Below, in pieces: positions 35,568 through 43,423 of a stretch of 64,000 bases of DNA (positions within the stretch are counted from its first letter, which is position 1; every line of letters starts with the position of its first letter). Location of the stretch: the NCBI RefSeq assembly GCF_947495965.1, contig NZ_CANMBB010000005.1, positions 62,001 through 126,000 on the forward strand. Direction: 5' to 3'. The translations under genes were made by a program, and so were the position numbers. The notes beneath the pieces were generated by a model. That model was given only the letters and a program-made list of their open reading frames with translations, was not told where the DNA came from and ran no database searches. This stretch comes from an uncultured Maribacter sp. GTDB lineage: Bacteria > Bacteroidota > Bacteroidia > Flavobacteriales > Flavobacteriaceae.

Positions 35568-35611
35568 ACCCCCTTTAAATTTAGAAGATAAACACAAAAA
35601 ACATATTTTTG
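35568..35611 (+). promoter_or_regulatory. Promoter and putative nitrogen operator of glnA (GSII)
   Basis: ACCCCCT (35568-35574), TTTAG (35580-35584) and AACATATTTTTG (35600-35611, containing the -7 box TATTTTTG) occur here with exactly the spacing found upstream of glnB. The start codon is 35 bp further on. Unlike at glnB, the downstream half of the inverted repeat is degraded. Confidence 0.7.
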
Positions 35612-35645
35612 TTTGAATCTAAAAGAATTAATAATAAATAACATT

Positions 35646-36668
35646 ATGGCCAAAATTAAATTAGAATACCTATGGTTAGATGGGTATTTCCCAACACAGA
35701 ATTTAAGAAGTAAAACTAAAGTTGAAGAGCATGAAGACTTCAAAGGAACTCTTGAGGAGCTTGATAATTGGTCTTTTGATGGATCATCTACTAGACAAGC
35801 AGAAGGAGGATCTTCTGACTGTTTATTAAAACCAGTTGCTATTTACCCAGACCCAGCTCGTATTAATGGATACTTGGTAATGACTGAAGTTTTAAATGCA
35901 GATGGTACTGCTCACGTTTCTAACGGTAGAGCTACTATTGATGATGATGACAATGATTTCTGGTTTGGTTTTGAGCAAGAATATTTCATTATGGACACTA
36001 AAACACAATTACCTTTAGGATTCCCTGTAGGTGGTTATCCTGGTCCACAAGGTATGTACTACTGCTCTGTTGGTGGAAAAAACACATGGGGTAGAGATTT
36101 AGTAGAAGAGCACGCTAATTTATGTATAGATGCTGGTCTTAACTTTGAAGGTATTAACCAAGAGGTTGCTGCTGGTCAATGGGAATTCCAATTATTTGCA
36201 AAAGGAGCTAAAAAAGCTGGAGATGAAATTTGGATAGCTCGTTATTTATTAGACCGTTTAACGGAGCAATATGGTTACTATATTGAGTACCACCCAAAAC
36301 CTCTTGGAAAAGATATGGATTGGAATGGTTCTGGTATGCACGCTAATTTCTCTAACACTATTCTAAGAACATGTGGAGACAAAGAAGTTTATGCTAAAAT
36401 CTGTGAGGCTTTCCGCCCAGTTGTAGATGAGCATATTGCTGTTTACGGTGAGTTTAACGACCAACGTTTAACAGGTTTACATGAAACTGCTGCTATTACA
36501 GATTTTTCTTGGGGAGTTTCTGATAGAGGTGCATCTATCCGTATTCCAATTATTGCTGTGGAAAAAGGATGGAAAGGTTGGTTAGAAGATAGAAGACCAG
36601 CTTCTAATGGTGATCCATACAAAATTGCAGGTAGAATTATTAAAACAGTTAAATCTGCAAACATATAA
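35646..36668 (+). CDS. glnA: Glutamine synthetase type II, beta-grasp/catalytic short form
   Basis: The 340-residue GS of eukaryote-like type II has LEYLWLDGYFPTQNLRSK, WSFDGSSTRQAEGGSSDCLLKP, FGFEQEYFIMD, GINQEVAAGQWEFQLF, GSGMHANFSNT and DRGASIRIP. All match the ATP, glutamate and metal sites of GSII. I chose the ATG at 35646 (MAKIKLEYLW) over an open extension to 35613, which would include the -7 box region. The gene is monocistronic, ends in a terminator and lies head to head with GSIII. It shares a promoter block with glnB-amt. Confidence 0.95.
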   Translation: MAKIKLEYLWLDGYFPTQNLRSKTKVEEHEDFKGTLEELDNWSFDGSSTRQAEGGSSDCLLKPVAIYPDPARINGYLVMTEVLNADGTAHVSNGRATIDDDDNDFWFGFEQEYFIMDTKTQLPLGFPVGGYPGPQGMYYCSVGGKNTWGRDLVEEHANLCIDAGLNFEGINQEVAAGQWEFQLFAKGAKKAGDEIWIARYLLDRLTEQYGYYIEYHPKPLGKDMDWNGSGMHANFSNTILRTCGDKEVYAKICEAFRPVVDEHIAVYGEFNDQRLTGLHETAAITDFSWGVSDRGASIRIPIIAVEKGWKGWLEDRRPASNGDPYKIAGRIIKTVKSANI

Positions 36669-36690
36669 TAACTCAACTATTATTATTTAA

Positions 36691-36725
36691 AAAAAGCTCC
36701 TTTATAAATAAAGGAGCTTTTTTAT
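36691..36725. terminator. Bidirectional terminator after glnA
   Basis: AAAAAGCTCCTTTA (36691-36704) pairs with TAAAGGAGCTTTTT (36709-36722), with a TAAA loop and T-rich tail; the A run upstream serves the converging glycerophosphodiesterase gene. Confidence 0.92.
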
Positions 36726-36743
36726 TTATCAAATGTTAACACT

Positions 36744-37883
36744 CTATTTCCACGTAGACAAAGCTTTTACAGCCTCGTCTGTATAATCTGTAAAAACACC
36801 ATCTACTCCTGCGTTAAAAAATAGATGATACTCACTTTCATGATTACCATTACTCCACTTTACATCTTCATTTCTAAAAGTATAAGGATGTACTTTTAAA
36901 TCATATTTATGTGCTAAACTTATAAAGTTTGTTTTTGGCAAAATAGTAATATCACCTGCTTCGTCTTTTGCAAAAGAGATAATAAATGGTTTCCATGGTC
37001 CTATGCCATCTGCATAATTAGCAGTATAACGCATTCCTTCTTCTGTTGTAAAAAATTCATACGTTCTAGTATCTCCATTAGCATAAAAGTCATATGGCGC
37101 AGCATAAGAAATAAAATCTCCTGCTGGAACATTAAAATCTAATGAGCCATCTGCATTTACATTATAGGTAGATATTAGTTGTACTAATTTTACAGTAGAT
37201 TTTGTATTTATATACTGTAAAGGAGCTACTTCAAAACACTGCACAAAAACTGGTGCTTCATAAGAATTCCACCCTGCTTTTTCTAACACTTCTAATAATG
37301 CATCTTCAAAATTATAACCTAATTGGCTATGAAAATAAGGGTGTTTCATTTCAGGATAAATACCCACAACTTTCCCAGATGTGGTTTTCCTAGATTTGGC
37401 TAAAGCAATTATCTCTTCTATGGTTGGTATAGAATACAAATTATCGAACTGATTAGACCTGTCCGATCTAGCCTGTTTAGCTTTTAAGGTTTTTATTTCT
37501 TCCAAAGTAAAATCAGAAACAAACCAATCTGTAATTTCTTTACCATCTAATTTCTTAGTAGATTTTAAATGGGCATATTCTGGCAAATCGGCAACATTTG
37601 TAGTTCCAGAAATAAAAGGTTCATGACGAGCTACTAAGGCCCCATCTTTTGTCATTACTAAATCTGGTTCAATAAAATCTGCTCCCAACTCAATAGCTTT
37701 CGCGTACGCTTCCAAAGTATGCTCTGGTTAGATAGATTGTGCTCCCCTGTGTGCAATTACTAAAGGTTTATCTTGTTTTTCTCCAGAAGGTCCTCCCCCA
37801 ACAAAATCGTCTATTTTTTGACAAGAATTTAAACCCAACATAAGGGCTACAATTGATACAGATACTAATTTTAGGTTTTTCAT
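36744..37883 (-). pseudogene. GlpQ-like glycerophosphodiester phosphodiesterase interrupted by an in-frame stop
   Basis: The full frame runs from the ATG at 37883, through a lipoprotein signal (VALMLGLNSC), a linker DDFVGGGPSG and the catalytic PLVIAHRGAQSI, then hits TAA at 37730-37728. The same frame resumes at once with PEHTLEAYAKAIELGADFIEPDLVMTKDG and continues for more than 320 residues in good GDPD sequence, including ARHEPF, VVGIYPEMKHP, LKVHPYTFRNED and GVDGVFTDYTDEA. Intact relatives have a Tyr, Leu or Phe where the TAA stands, so one base change explains it. The downstream part alone would lack both export signal and the catalytic HRG histidine. Confidence 0.85.
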
Positions 37884-37926
37884 AATAATCATAGTTTTAG
37901 ATTACCGTAAAAAAACAAAACCCATA

Positions 37927-37988
37927 TTAATGAATTTATAACCTAATATTACACAATTAACACTATTAGGTTACCTTAATGAATTTAT
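37927..37988. repeat. Direct repeats flanking an inverted repeat
   Basis: The 13-bp direct repeat TTAATGAATTTAT occurs at 37927-37939 and 37976-37988. Between lies a perfect 10-bp inverted repeat TAACCTAATA (37939-37948) and TATTAGGTTA (37964-37973) with a 15-nt loop. It sits between the CaCA and GlpQ-like genes. No T run follows, so it is not a plain terminator. Confidence 0.6.
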
Positions 37989-38041
37989 GGAAACCATAAC
38001 TTAACTTAATACGAAAATTAAAATACTCTGAAGTTATTTAT

Positions 38042-38983
38042 TTAAGAGACTGTTAAATAAACAAAGGTTATATATATTCCCAAAAGTATTATGCCATCTC
38101 TCCAGCCTAATCGCAAGCCTTTTGGAACAAAAACTAAAGGGAGAATAAGAAAAGAAATACCCAACATCCAAAAGATATCAAAATCTAACAATCCTTGGTC
38201 TACAACAGTAATTGGCGTTATAATAGAAGTAATACCCAATACTGCTAGTAAATTAAAAATATTAGACCCTATTAAATTCCCTACTGAAATTGCTTTCTCC
38301 TTTTTTAATATTGCAATAATAGAGGCTGCTAACTCCGGAATACTTGTTCCTACAGAAACTACTGTTACACCTATTACACGTTCACTAACCCCATATAATG
38401 TTGCTAAACCAACTGCGCCATTTATTAATAATTCTGAACCTCCCCATAATGCAACACCACCAATACCTAGAAACAAAACTACTTTATATAACTCTAAAGG
38501 GGTTTCCTCTTCCTCATCCATATCTTCTTCAACAGCTTTCTTTTGAAAACGTAACAAATAAACTAAAAAAGCAAAAAGAAATACTACCATAATAATACCC
38601 TCATACTGCTCTATAACTCCATCTGTGTATATAAAACCAAAAAACAATAAAGATGCTAGCATCATTACGGGCCAATCTGTAGTGTAAAAGGTCTTTTTAA
38701 CATCTATTGCACCCAAAATTACTGTAACCCCTAAAACTAAACCCAGATTAGCAATATTAGAACCTACAACATTTCCTAACGCTAAATCTGGAGAACCATT
38801 TAAAGCAGCTTTAATACTAACAATTAACTCTGGCGCAGAGGTAGCAAAAGATACTACAGTCATCCCCACTACAATTTTAGGAATATTTAATCTATAAGAA
38901 ATTGCAACTGCCGATTTAAGTAACCAATCTCCTCCAGCTATTAATAGAGTTAATCCTAAAACTATATATAAAATATTCTGCAT
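38042..38983 (-). CDS. Calcium/sodium antiporter, CaCA (YrbG-like) family
   Basis: The 313-residue inner-membrane exchanger has ten predicted helices and two inverted alpha-repeats: GMTVVSFATSAPELIVSIKAA with NVVGSNIANLGLVLG, and GVTVVSVGTSIPELAASIIA with NLIGSNIFNLLAVLG. The acidic EEDMDEEEET loop lies between the halves. The repeats hold the Glu residues that bind Na+ or Ca2+. I chose the ATG at 38983 (MQNILYIVLG), since the extension to 39022 adds a non-helical lead. Confidence 0.93.
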   Translation of the reverse strand: MQNILYIVLGLTLLIAGGDWLLKSAVAISYRLNIPKIVVGMTVVSFATSAPELIVSIKAALNGSPDLALGNVVGSNIANLGLVLGVTVILGAIDVKKTFYTTDWPVMMLASLLFFGFIYTDGVIEQYEGIIMVVFLFAFLVYLLRFQKKAVEEDMDEEEETPLELYKVVLFLGIGGVALWGGSELLINGAVGLATLYGVSERVIGVTVVSVGTSIPELAASIIAILKKEKAISVGNLIGSNIFNLLAVLGITSIITPITVVDQGLLDFDIFWMLGISFLILPLVFVPKGLRLGWRDGIILLGIYITFVYLTVS

Positions 38984-39390
38984 CTTTAAATTTTGTGCAA
39001 ATATAAGTGAAGATTTTGGCATTAAAACATCTCTTTTTAATCCTTTTATTATAACTAAAACACCACTAATTTATATGCTACTAATAATGAAAATGAAAAA
39101 AATTGATTAAAAATTAATAAAAATGCCCTTGCAATAAACAATTCCATCAAAATACGCCCTACATTTATTACAAAATGAAACAATAATTAAAATATATAAT
39201 TACACTTTAAAACATCAATTAAGATTATATACAAAATATCGAAACCATAATCATCATATTAATTACATATATGTATTTAATTATATCGATTTAACTAAAA
39301 TTCCTTGTAAGTGAATATTTAATTTATATATATTGATTGAATAATCGATTATTAATAACCTTATTTTTTAACCCTTTAAACCAAAAAAGT
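38984..39390. other. AT-rich 400-bp gap with palindromes
   Basis: No convincing ORF is present on either strand. Two perfect palindromes stand out: TACATATATGTA (near 39263-39274) and AATAATCGATTATT (39340-39353). The second lies 38 bp before the ATG of a 20-codon ORF and could be a promoter-proximal operator. The right part should hold the promoter of that mini-gene, the left part that of the CaCA gene. Confidence 0.4.
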
Positions 39391-39453
39391 ATGATAACAT
39401 TTGCAAAACTTTTATTAGTATTATTTCTTTCTATAATTATGTTTTTTGCTTAA
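39391..39453 (+). CDS. 20-residue hydrophobic peptide ORF with its own terminator
   Basis: The ORF ATG to TAA encodes MITFAKLLLVLFLSIIMFFA, a single membrane helix with one Lys. It starts after the A-rich CCAAAAAAGT context seen before many Bacteroidota genes. A terminator at 39479-39511 follows 25 bp on, so a transcript of roughly 150 nt would contain only this ORF. Whether it is translated, or marks a small RNA, cannot be decided from sequence. Confidence 0.35.
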   Translation: MITFAKLLLVLFLSIIMFFA

Positions 39454-39478
39454 GTAGTATCATATAGGCCTATATACA

Positions 39479-39511
39479 AAAGACTGCCAAAGTGCAGTCT
39501 TTATTTTTTTA
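39479..39511 (+). terminator. Terminator of the 39391 mini-gene
   Basis: AAAGACTGC (39479-39487) pairs with GCAGTCTTT (39494-39502), 6-nt loop, followed by an almost continuous T run. It stands before the DUF885 gene and after the 20-codon ORF. A 14-bp palindrome ATATAGGCCTATAT lies at 39462-39475. Confidence 0.85.
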
Positions 39512-39542
39512 ATTATCTTGAGCTTGACTAAAAAAATGAAAA

Positions 39543-41318
39543 ATGAAAACTTATTTAAAACTAATAGCACTTTTAATTGCTATAACTTATTCCTGTAAAG
39601 AGAAACCTAAAAGAGAAACCAAAAATTTATCTGAAAAATTTACGCAATTACTAAACAATTATTATGAAGATGAACTTATACTAAACCCAATTAATGCAAC
39701 CACTGCTGGCGACCATCGTTACAATGACATTTTTGTAAATAATCTTTCTAGTGAATTTATTAATACGTCTAAAACCCATTACACCCATTATAAAAAACAA
39801 TTAAATTCTTTTCCAAACGATAGTTTAACAGAAAGTGAACAACTAAGTAAAACTATTTTAAACTGGGAATGCGATATTAAATTAAACGAATTTAATTTTA
39901 ATGCCAACTTAACACCTATAGATCAAATGTGGTCTGTTAACCTATTTGTAGGACAATTAGCAAGCGGAAGCAGTGCCCAGCCTTTTAAAACTGTAGATGA
40001 TTATAATAAATGGCTAAAAAGAGTTGATGGTTATTTAGAATGGATAACAAGTGCCACAGAAAGAATGAAAGAAGGTATTAACAAGAAACATGTACTACCT
40101 AAATCACTTATAATTAAAGTAATACCACAACTAAAAGCCCTTACGAATAAAGATGTAGAAAAACATCTATTTTATCAGCCTGCACTAAATTTCCCTGTGA
40201 ATTTCACAGAAAATCAAAAATCTGAATTAACAAATGCCTATAAAAACATGGTAAGTAATAAGGTAATCCCTGCTTATGAAAAATTATACACGTTTATAAG
40301 TACTACTTATCTAGAGGCTGGAAGAGAAACAAGTGGTATACAAGGAGTACCAAATGGCGATGCATATTATGCGCACCAAATAAAAAAATATACAACAACT
40401 AATATGACAGCCGAAGAGATACATACTCTAGGATTAAAAGAAGTAGCTAGAATACGTTCCGAAATGGAAAAAATTAAAGCGCAAGTTGGATACAAAGGAG
40501 ATCTTAAAGATTTCTTTAATTACGTTAGAAACAGCAAAAAATTAATGCCTTTTAAAGAACCAAGTGAAGTTATTGCTAATTTTAATACTATCCATGAAAA
40601 AATGAAACCTCAGCTTGAGAAGCTTTTTGATGTAAAACCCAAAACTCCTTTTGAAGTAAGAAGAACAGAAGCTTTTCGTGAAAAATCTGCAAGTGCAGAA
40701 TACAACCCTGGATCTATAGATGGTACAAGACCTGGCATTTTTTACACTCCAATTCCTGATGCCACAAAATACAACACGTATTCCGATGAGTCATTATTTT
40801 TACATGAAGCAATTCCTGGGCATCATTACCAAATATCTTTAACACAAGAAAGTAATATTTTACCTAAATTTAGAAAAACACTTTGGTATAGTGGCTATGG
40901 AGAAGGGTGGGCATTATACTGCGAATCTCTTGGAGAAGAATTAGGATTATACACCGACCCTTACCAACTTTTTGGTATGCTAGGTGCAGAAATGCACAGA
41001 GCAGTTCGTTTAGTTGTTGATACTGGCTTACATTCTAAAGGATGGACAAGAGAACAAGCCATAGAATATTCTTTAGAAAATGAAGCAGAATCAAAGGAAG
41101 GAATTACATCCGAAATTGAACGCTACATGGCTAATCCAGGACAAGCATTATCTTATAAAATTGGACAATTAAAAATCCAAGAACTCCGAAAAAAAGCAAA
41201 AAATGCTATGGGAGAAAAATTTAGCATCAAAGAATTTCATAATCAAATTTTAGAAACTGGATGCGTACCTTTAGCCCTATTAGAGGATAAAATTAATAAC
41301 TGGATTACCCAAGAGTAA
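39543..41318 (+). CDS. DUF885 family lipoprotein, putative zinc peptidase
   Basis: The 591 residues begin with a lipoprotein signal (LLIAITYSCKEK, Cys at 19). The DUF885 core shows NPINATTAGDHRYND near the start, YNPGSIDGTRPGIFYTP, and the metal motif HEAIPGHHYQ (His421 onward), followed by YGEGWALYCESLGEELG, which supplies the distal ligand. The C-terminal IKEFHNQILETGCVPLALLEDKI is also typical. The family is thought to be metallopeptidases related to M2/M3-like folds. It would act in the periplasm. The gene is monocistronic. Confidence 0.88.
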   Translation: MKTYLKLIALLIAITYSCKEKPKRETKNLSEKFTQLLNNYYEDELILNPINATTAGDHRYNDIFVNNLSSEFINTSKTHYTHYKKQLNSFPNDSLTESEQLSKTILNWECDIKLNEFNFNANLTPIDQMWSVNLFVGQLASGSSAQPFKTVDDYNKWLKRVDGYLEWITSATERMKEGINKKHVLPKSLIIKVIPQLKALTNKDVEKHLFYQPALNFPVNFTENQKSELTNAYKNMVSNKVIPAYEKLYTFISTTYLEAGRETSGIQGVPNGDAYYAHQIKKYTTTNMTAEEIHTLGLKEVARIRSEMEKIKAQVGYKGDLKDFFNYVRNSKKLMPFKEPSEVIANFNTIHEKMKPQLEKLFDVKPKTPFEVRRTEAFREKSASAEYNPGSIDGTRPGIFYTPIPDATKYNTYSDESLFLHEAIPGHHYQISLTQESNILPKFRKTLWYSGYGEGWALYCESLGEELGLYTDPYQLFGMLGAEMHRAVRLVVDTGLHSKGWTREQAIEYSLENEAESKEGITSEIERYMANPGQALSYKIGQLKIQELRKKAKNAMGEKFSIKEFHNQILETGCVPLALLEDKINNWITQE

Positions 41319-41326
41319 TTTGTTTT

Positions 41327-41370
41327 AAAAGTAATAAACCTCGATAAATCTATTGAGGTTTATTACTTTT
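41327..41370. terminator. Long hairpin after the DUF885 gene
   Basis: AAAAGTAATAAACCTC (41327-41342) pairs perfectly over 16 bp with GAGGTTTATTACTTTT (41355-41370), 12-nt loop. It sits between the DUF885 gene and the 50-residue ORF. Confidence 0.8.
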
Positions 41371-41388
41371 AACTTAAATAAAGTTTAT

Positions 41389-41541
41389 ATGAAACTTATG
41401 ATTTTTAAAATTCTAGCAAAGATTAACAAAACATTACTACCTTCTTACTCTAAGAAACAGTTAGACCTTTCTAAAGCATCCAAACTACAGTTAGCAATTA
41501 TAGGGTGGCGTTATTGGATTACCACAAATGCTTTAGATTAA
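41389..41541 (+). CDS. Conserved-looking 50-residue basic protein
   Basis: From the ATG at 41389 the protein reads MKLMIFKILAKINKTLLPSY, then SKKQLDLSKASKLQLAIIGWRYWITTNALD. I recall similar short proteins in other flavobacteria, sometimes given names I would not trust, so I assign no function. The frame is open upstream to 41353, but that extension lies in a terminator arm. Its stop codon overlaps that of apt, on the other strand, by two bases. Confidence 0.65.
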   Translation: MKLMIFKILAKINKTLLPSYSKKQLDLSKASKLQLAIIGWRYWITTNALD

Positions 41542-42050
41542 TAGTGTAAAAGGGAGGTCACTTTATATTTAGACAATTTTTTATTTCCCTCTAAAAAATC
41601 TAACTCTAATAAGAAATTACACTGTACTATTTCTCCTCCTAATTTCTCAACTAATTTACAAACAGCCTCAGCTGTTCCTCCTGTTGCTAAAACATCATCA
41701 TGAACAAGTACTTTATCTCCTTTAGAAATAGCATCTTCATGAATTTCTAAAGCATCGGTTCCATACTCTAAGTCATAGGTTTCTTGTGCAACTTTTGATG
41801 GCAACTTACCAGGCTTACGAACTGGTATAAAACCAGCGTTAAGTTCTCTTGCCAATAAAGGTGCAAAAAAGAACCCCCTACTCTCTACCCCAATAACTTT
41901 ATCAATTTTTTTATTTTCTACAATTTTCAACAAACTATTTGTTGCAAACTTTAGAGCTTCCGCATTACTTAACAAAGGAGTTATATCTTTAAAAACTATA
42001 CCTTTTTTCGGAAAATCAGGAACATCCTTTATATACTTATATAAATCCAT
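41538..42050 (-). CDS. apt: Adenine phosphoribosyltransferase
   Basis: The 170-residue purine salvage enzyme makes AMP from adenine and PRPP. It has the N-terminal DVPDFPKKGIVFKDITPLL, the ESRGFFFAPLLA loop, KPGKLPSKVAQETYDLEYGTD (flexible loop) and the PRPP motif VLVHDDVLATGGTAEA. It begins 3 bp after the stop of the LacI-type gene, so the two are probably one transcript, an unusual pairing. Confidence 0.97.
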   Translation of the reverse strand: MDLYKYIKDVPDFPKKGIVFKDITPLLSNAEALKFATNSLLKIVENKKIDKVIGVESRGFFFAPLLARELNAGFIPVRKPGKLPSKVAQETYDLEYGTDALEIHEDAISKGDKVLVHDDVLATGGTAEAVCKLVEKLGGEIVQCNFLLELDFLEGNKKLSKYKVTSLLHY

Positions 42051-42053
42051 TCT

Positions 42054-43049
42054 TTAACATATTCTTTTCCCAATACTATCTACAGATATTGCATGTACCC
42101 CTTCTGTATAATTCTCTAGTTGGTCTATTAATAACTCTGCCGTTTTCTCTCCTAAAAATTTTCCTCTTGGAGAAATAGGCTTTACACCTTTAATAGCTTC
42201 AAAAGCCGATTTTCTAATAGAAAAAGCATAAATAAAAAGTTCTCCTTTACTTAATAGTTTTTGCGTATTCTTATGCATCAAAATAGTTTCTAACAAATAT
42301 TGATTCATAACTATTAAAGTAGATACTCCGTCTTCTTTTACTTTTTTAATTACGTCTCCAGCAAAAGACTCTTCTCCGTTAGCCTTTATAACGGCATGAT
42401 TATTTATTTTATGAATATTTTGTAAAGCCTCTACTATTCCTCTTTTACGCCTGTCTACATACATTGCATTAGAAAAAGACTCTACTACTAAAACATTTTT
42501 GTTTTCAGAAATTTTTAAGTCAGAAACGGCGTTATAAGCCTCTTTATAATGATCTATACTAACCTTGTTAAAAGCTAAATCTTCTGGAACTTTATTAGCT
42601 AGCACAACAGATATTCCCCTATTACGTGCACGTTCTATATGACTATAATTTTCAGATGTTATAGTATCCTCTGTTAAAGAAACAATAATACCATCTACTC
42701 CTTTTTCAATTAAAATATCTACGTTATGTGCTTCGCGTTCTTTATTGTAGTTTGATGTTGACAAGATAGCATTGTACCCTTTAGAATAAGCTACTTTTTC
42801 TATACCAATAAATAATTTAGCAGAAAAACGGTCTAGTACGCTAGGTATAACAACACCGATAGTCTTACTCTTTCCCTTTTTAAGGCTTAAAGCAAGTGGA
42901 TTTGGCCTATAATTAGTTTTTAATGCCGCCTCTTTTACTCTGTTTTTAGTTGCAGCACTAATTTCTAAACTATCATTTAATGCTTTTGAAATTGTTGAAA
43001 CCGAAAGATTTAACAACTTAGAAAGGTCTTTAAGCGTAGTATTCTTCAT
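42054..43049 (-). CDS. LacI family transcriptional regulator
   Basis: The 331 residues have an N-terminal LacI HTH (TTLKDLSKLLNLSVSTISKALNDS, 3-26), a hinge NYRPNPLALSLKKGKSKTIGVVIP, and a periplasmic-binding-protein-like sensor domain (about 60-331). The hinge and GVVIP are canonical. It is separated from the uronate genes only by tRNA-Arg and could control them, perhaps through TACGTTAACGTA at 46899-46910; this is inference. It also lies directly upstream of apt. Confidence 0.93.
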   Translation of the reverse strand: MKNTTLKDLSKLLNLSVSTISKALNDSLEISAATKNRVKEAALKTNYRPNPLALSLKKGKSKTIGVVIPSVLDRFSAKLFIGIEKVAYSKGYNAILSTSNYNKEREAHNVDILIEKGVDGIIVSLTEDTITSENYSHIERARNRGISVVLANKVPEDLAFNKVSIDHYKEAYNAVSDLKISENKNVLVVESFSNAMYVDRRKRGIVEALQNIHKINNHAVIKANGEESFAGDVIKKVKEDGVSTLIVMNQYLLETILMHKNTQKLLSKGELFIYAFSIRKSAFEAIKGVKPISPRGKFLGEKTAELLIDQLENYTEGVHAISVDSIGKRIC

Positions 43050-43224
43050 AGTTTATCAAATTCGTAATTACTATATAACTAAATATTAATCTACTAAGGT
43101 AATATTAGTTTAACAATGTCTCTAATAAAACCGTAGAAATACAAATTATTATGTTTAATAACAGGAGTTATAATATAAGGTTCTAATCTAAAAATAAAAA
43201 ATCTAATATTTTACAACAGGTTCT

Positions 43225-43255
43225 TTTGTAATAAGTTTAAAAAGAAATATATTTG
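43225..43255 (+). promoter_or_regulatory. Consensus Bacteroidota promoter of tRNA-Arg
   Basis: TTTG (43225-43228) and TATATTTG (43248-43255) are separated by 19 bp, an exact match to the -33/-7 pattern. A small hairpin CCCGT-N3-ACGGG follows at 43259-43271, just before the tRNA. Confidence 0.85.
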
Positions 43256-43279
43256 CAGCCCGTTTTACGGGAACAATTA

Positions 43280-43353
43280 GGCCTCGTGGCGCAACTGAAT
43301 AGCGCACTTGATTACGGCTCAAGAGGTTACAGGTTTGAATCCTGTCGAGGTCA
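43280..43353 (+). tRNA. tRNA-Arg, anticodon ACG
   Basis: The 74-nt cloverleaf folds with acceptor stem GGCCTCG (43280-43286) pairing with CGAGGTC (43346-43352), discriminator A, D-stem GCGC/GCGC, anticodon stem CTTGA/TCAAG with loop TTACGGC (anticodon ACG, read as ICG) and T-arm ACAGG/CCTGT around TTTGAAT. The 3' CCA is not encoded. It decodes CGN arginine codons. Confidence 0.95.
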
Positions 43354-43363
43354 CTACTAAACA

Positions 43364-43397
43364 AAAAAAAGCTTTCAATTTCTTGAAAGCTTTTTTT
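43364..43397. terminator. Bidirectional terminator between tRNA-Arg and uxaC
   Basis: The 15-bp stem with core GCTTTCAA (43371-43378) and TTGAAAGC (43383-43390), loop TTTC, has A7 before and T7 after. Confidence 0.93.
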
Positions 43398-43423
43398 ATT
43401 TATAAATAGTTCCTTATTGCAGT

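Noticed and set aside
37728-37730. TAA in the GlpQ-like gene as a recoded sense codon
   Set aside because: No context for selenocysteine or pyrrolysine (those use TGA or TAG), and other genes in the window use TAA as a normal stop.
39023-39390. CRISPR array or tandem repeat in the AT-rich gap
   Set aside because: I looked for evenly spaced repeats and found only isolated short palindromes. No CRISPR-like array was seen anywhere in the window.
43050-43279. Integration site or mobile element next to tRNA-Arg
   Set aside because: tRNA genes are common attachment sites, but no integrase, no repeat of the tRNA 3' end and no mobility gene is seen nearby in the window.
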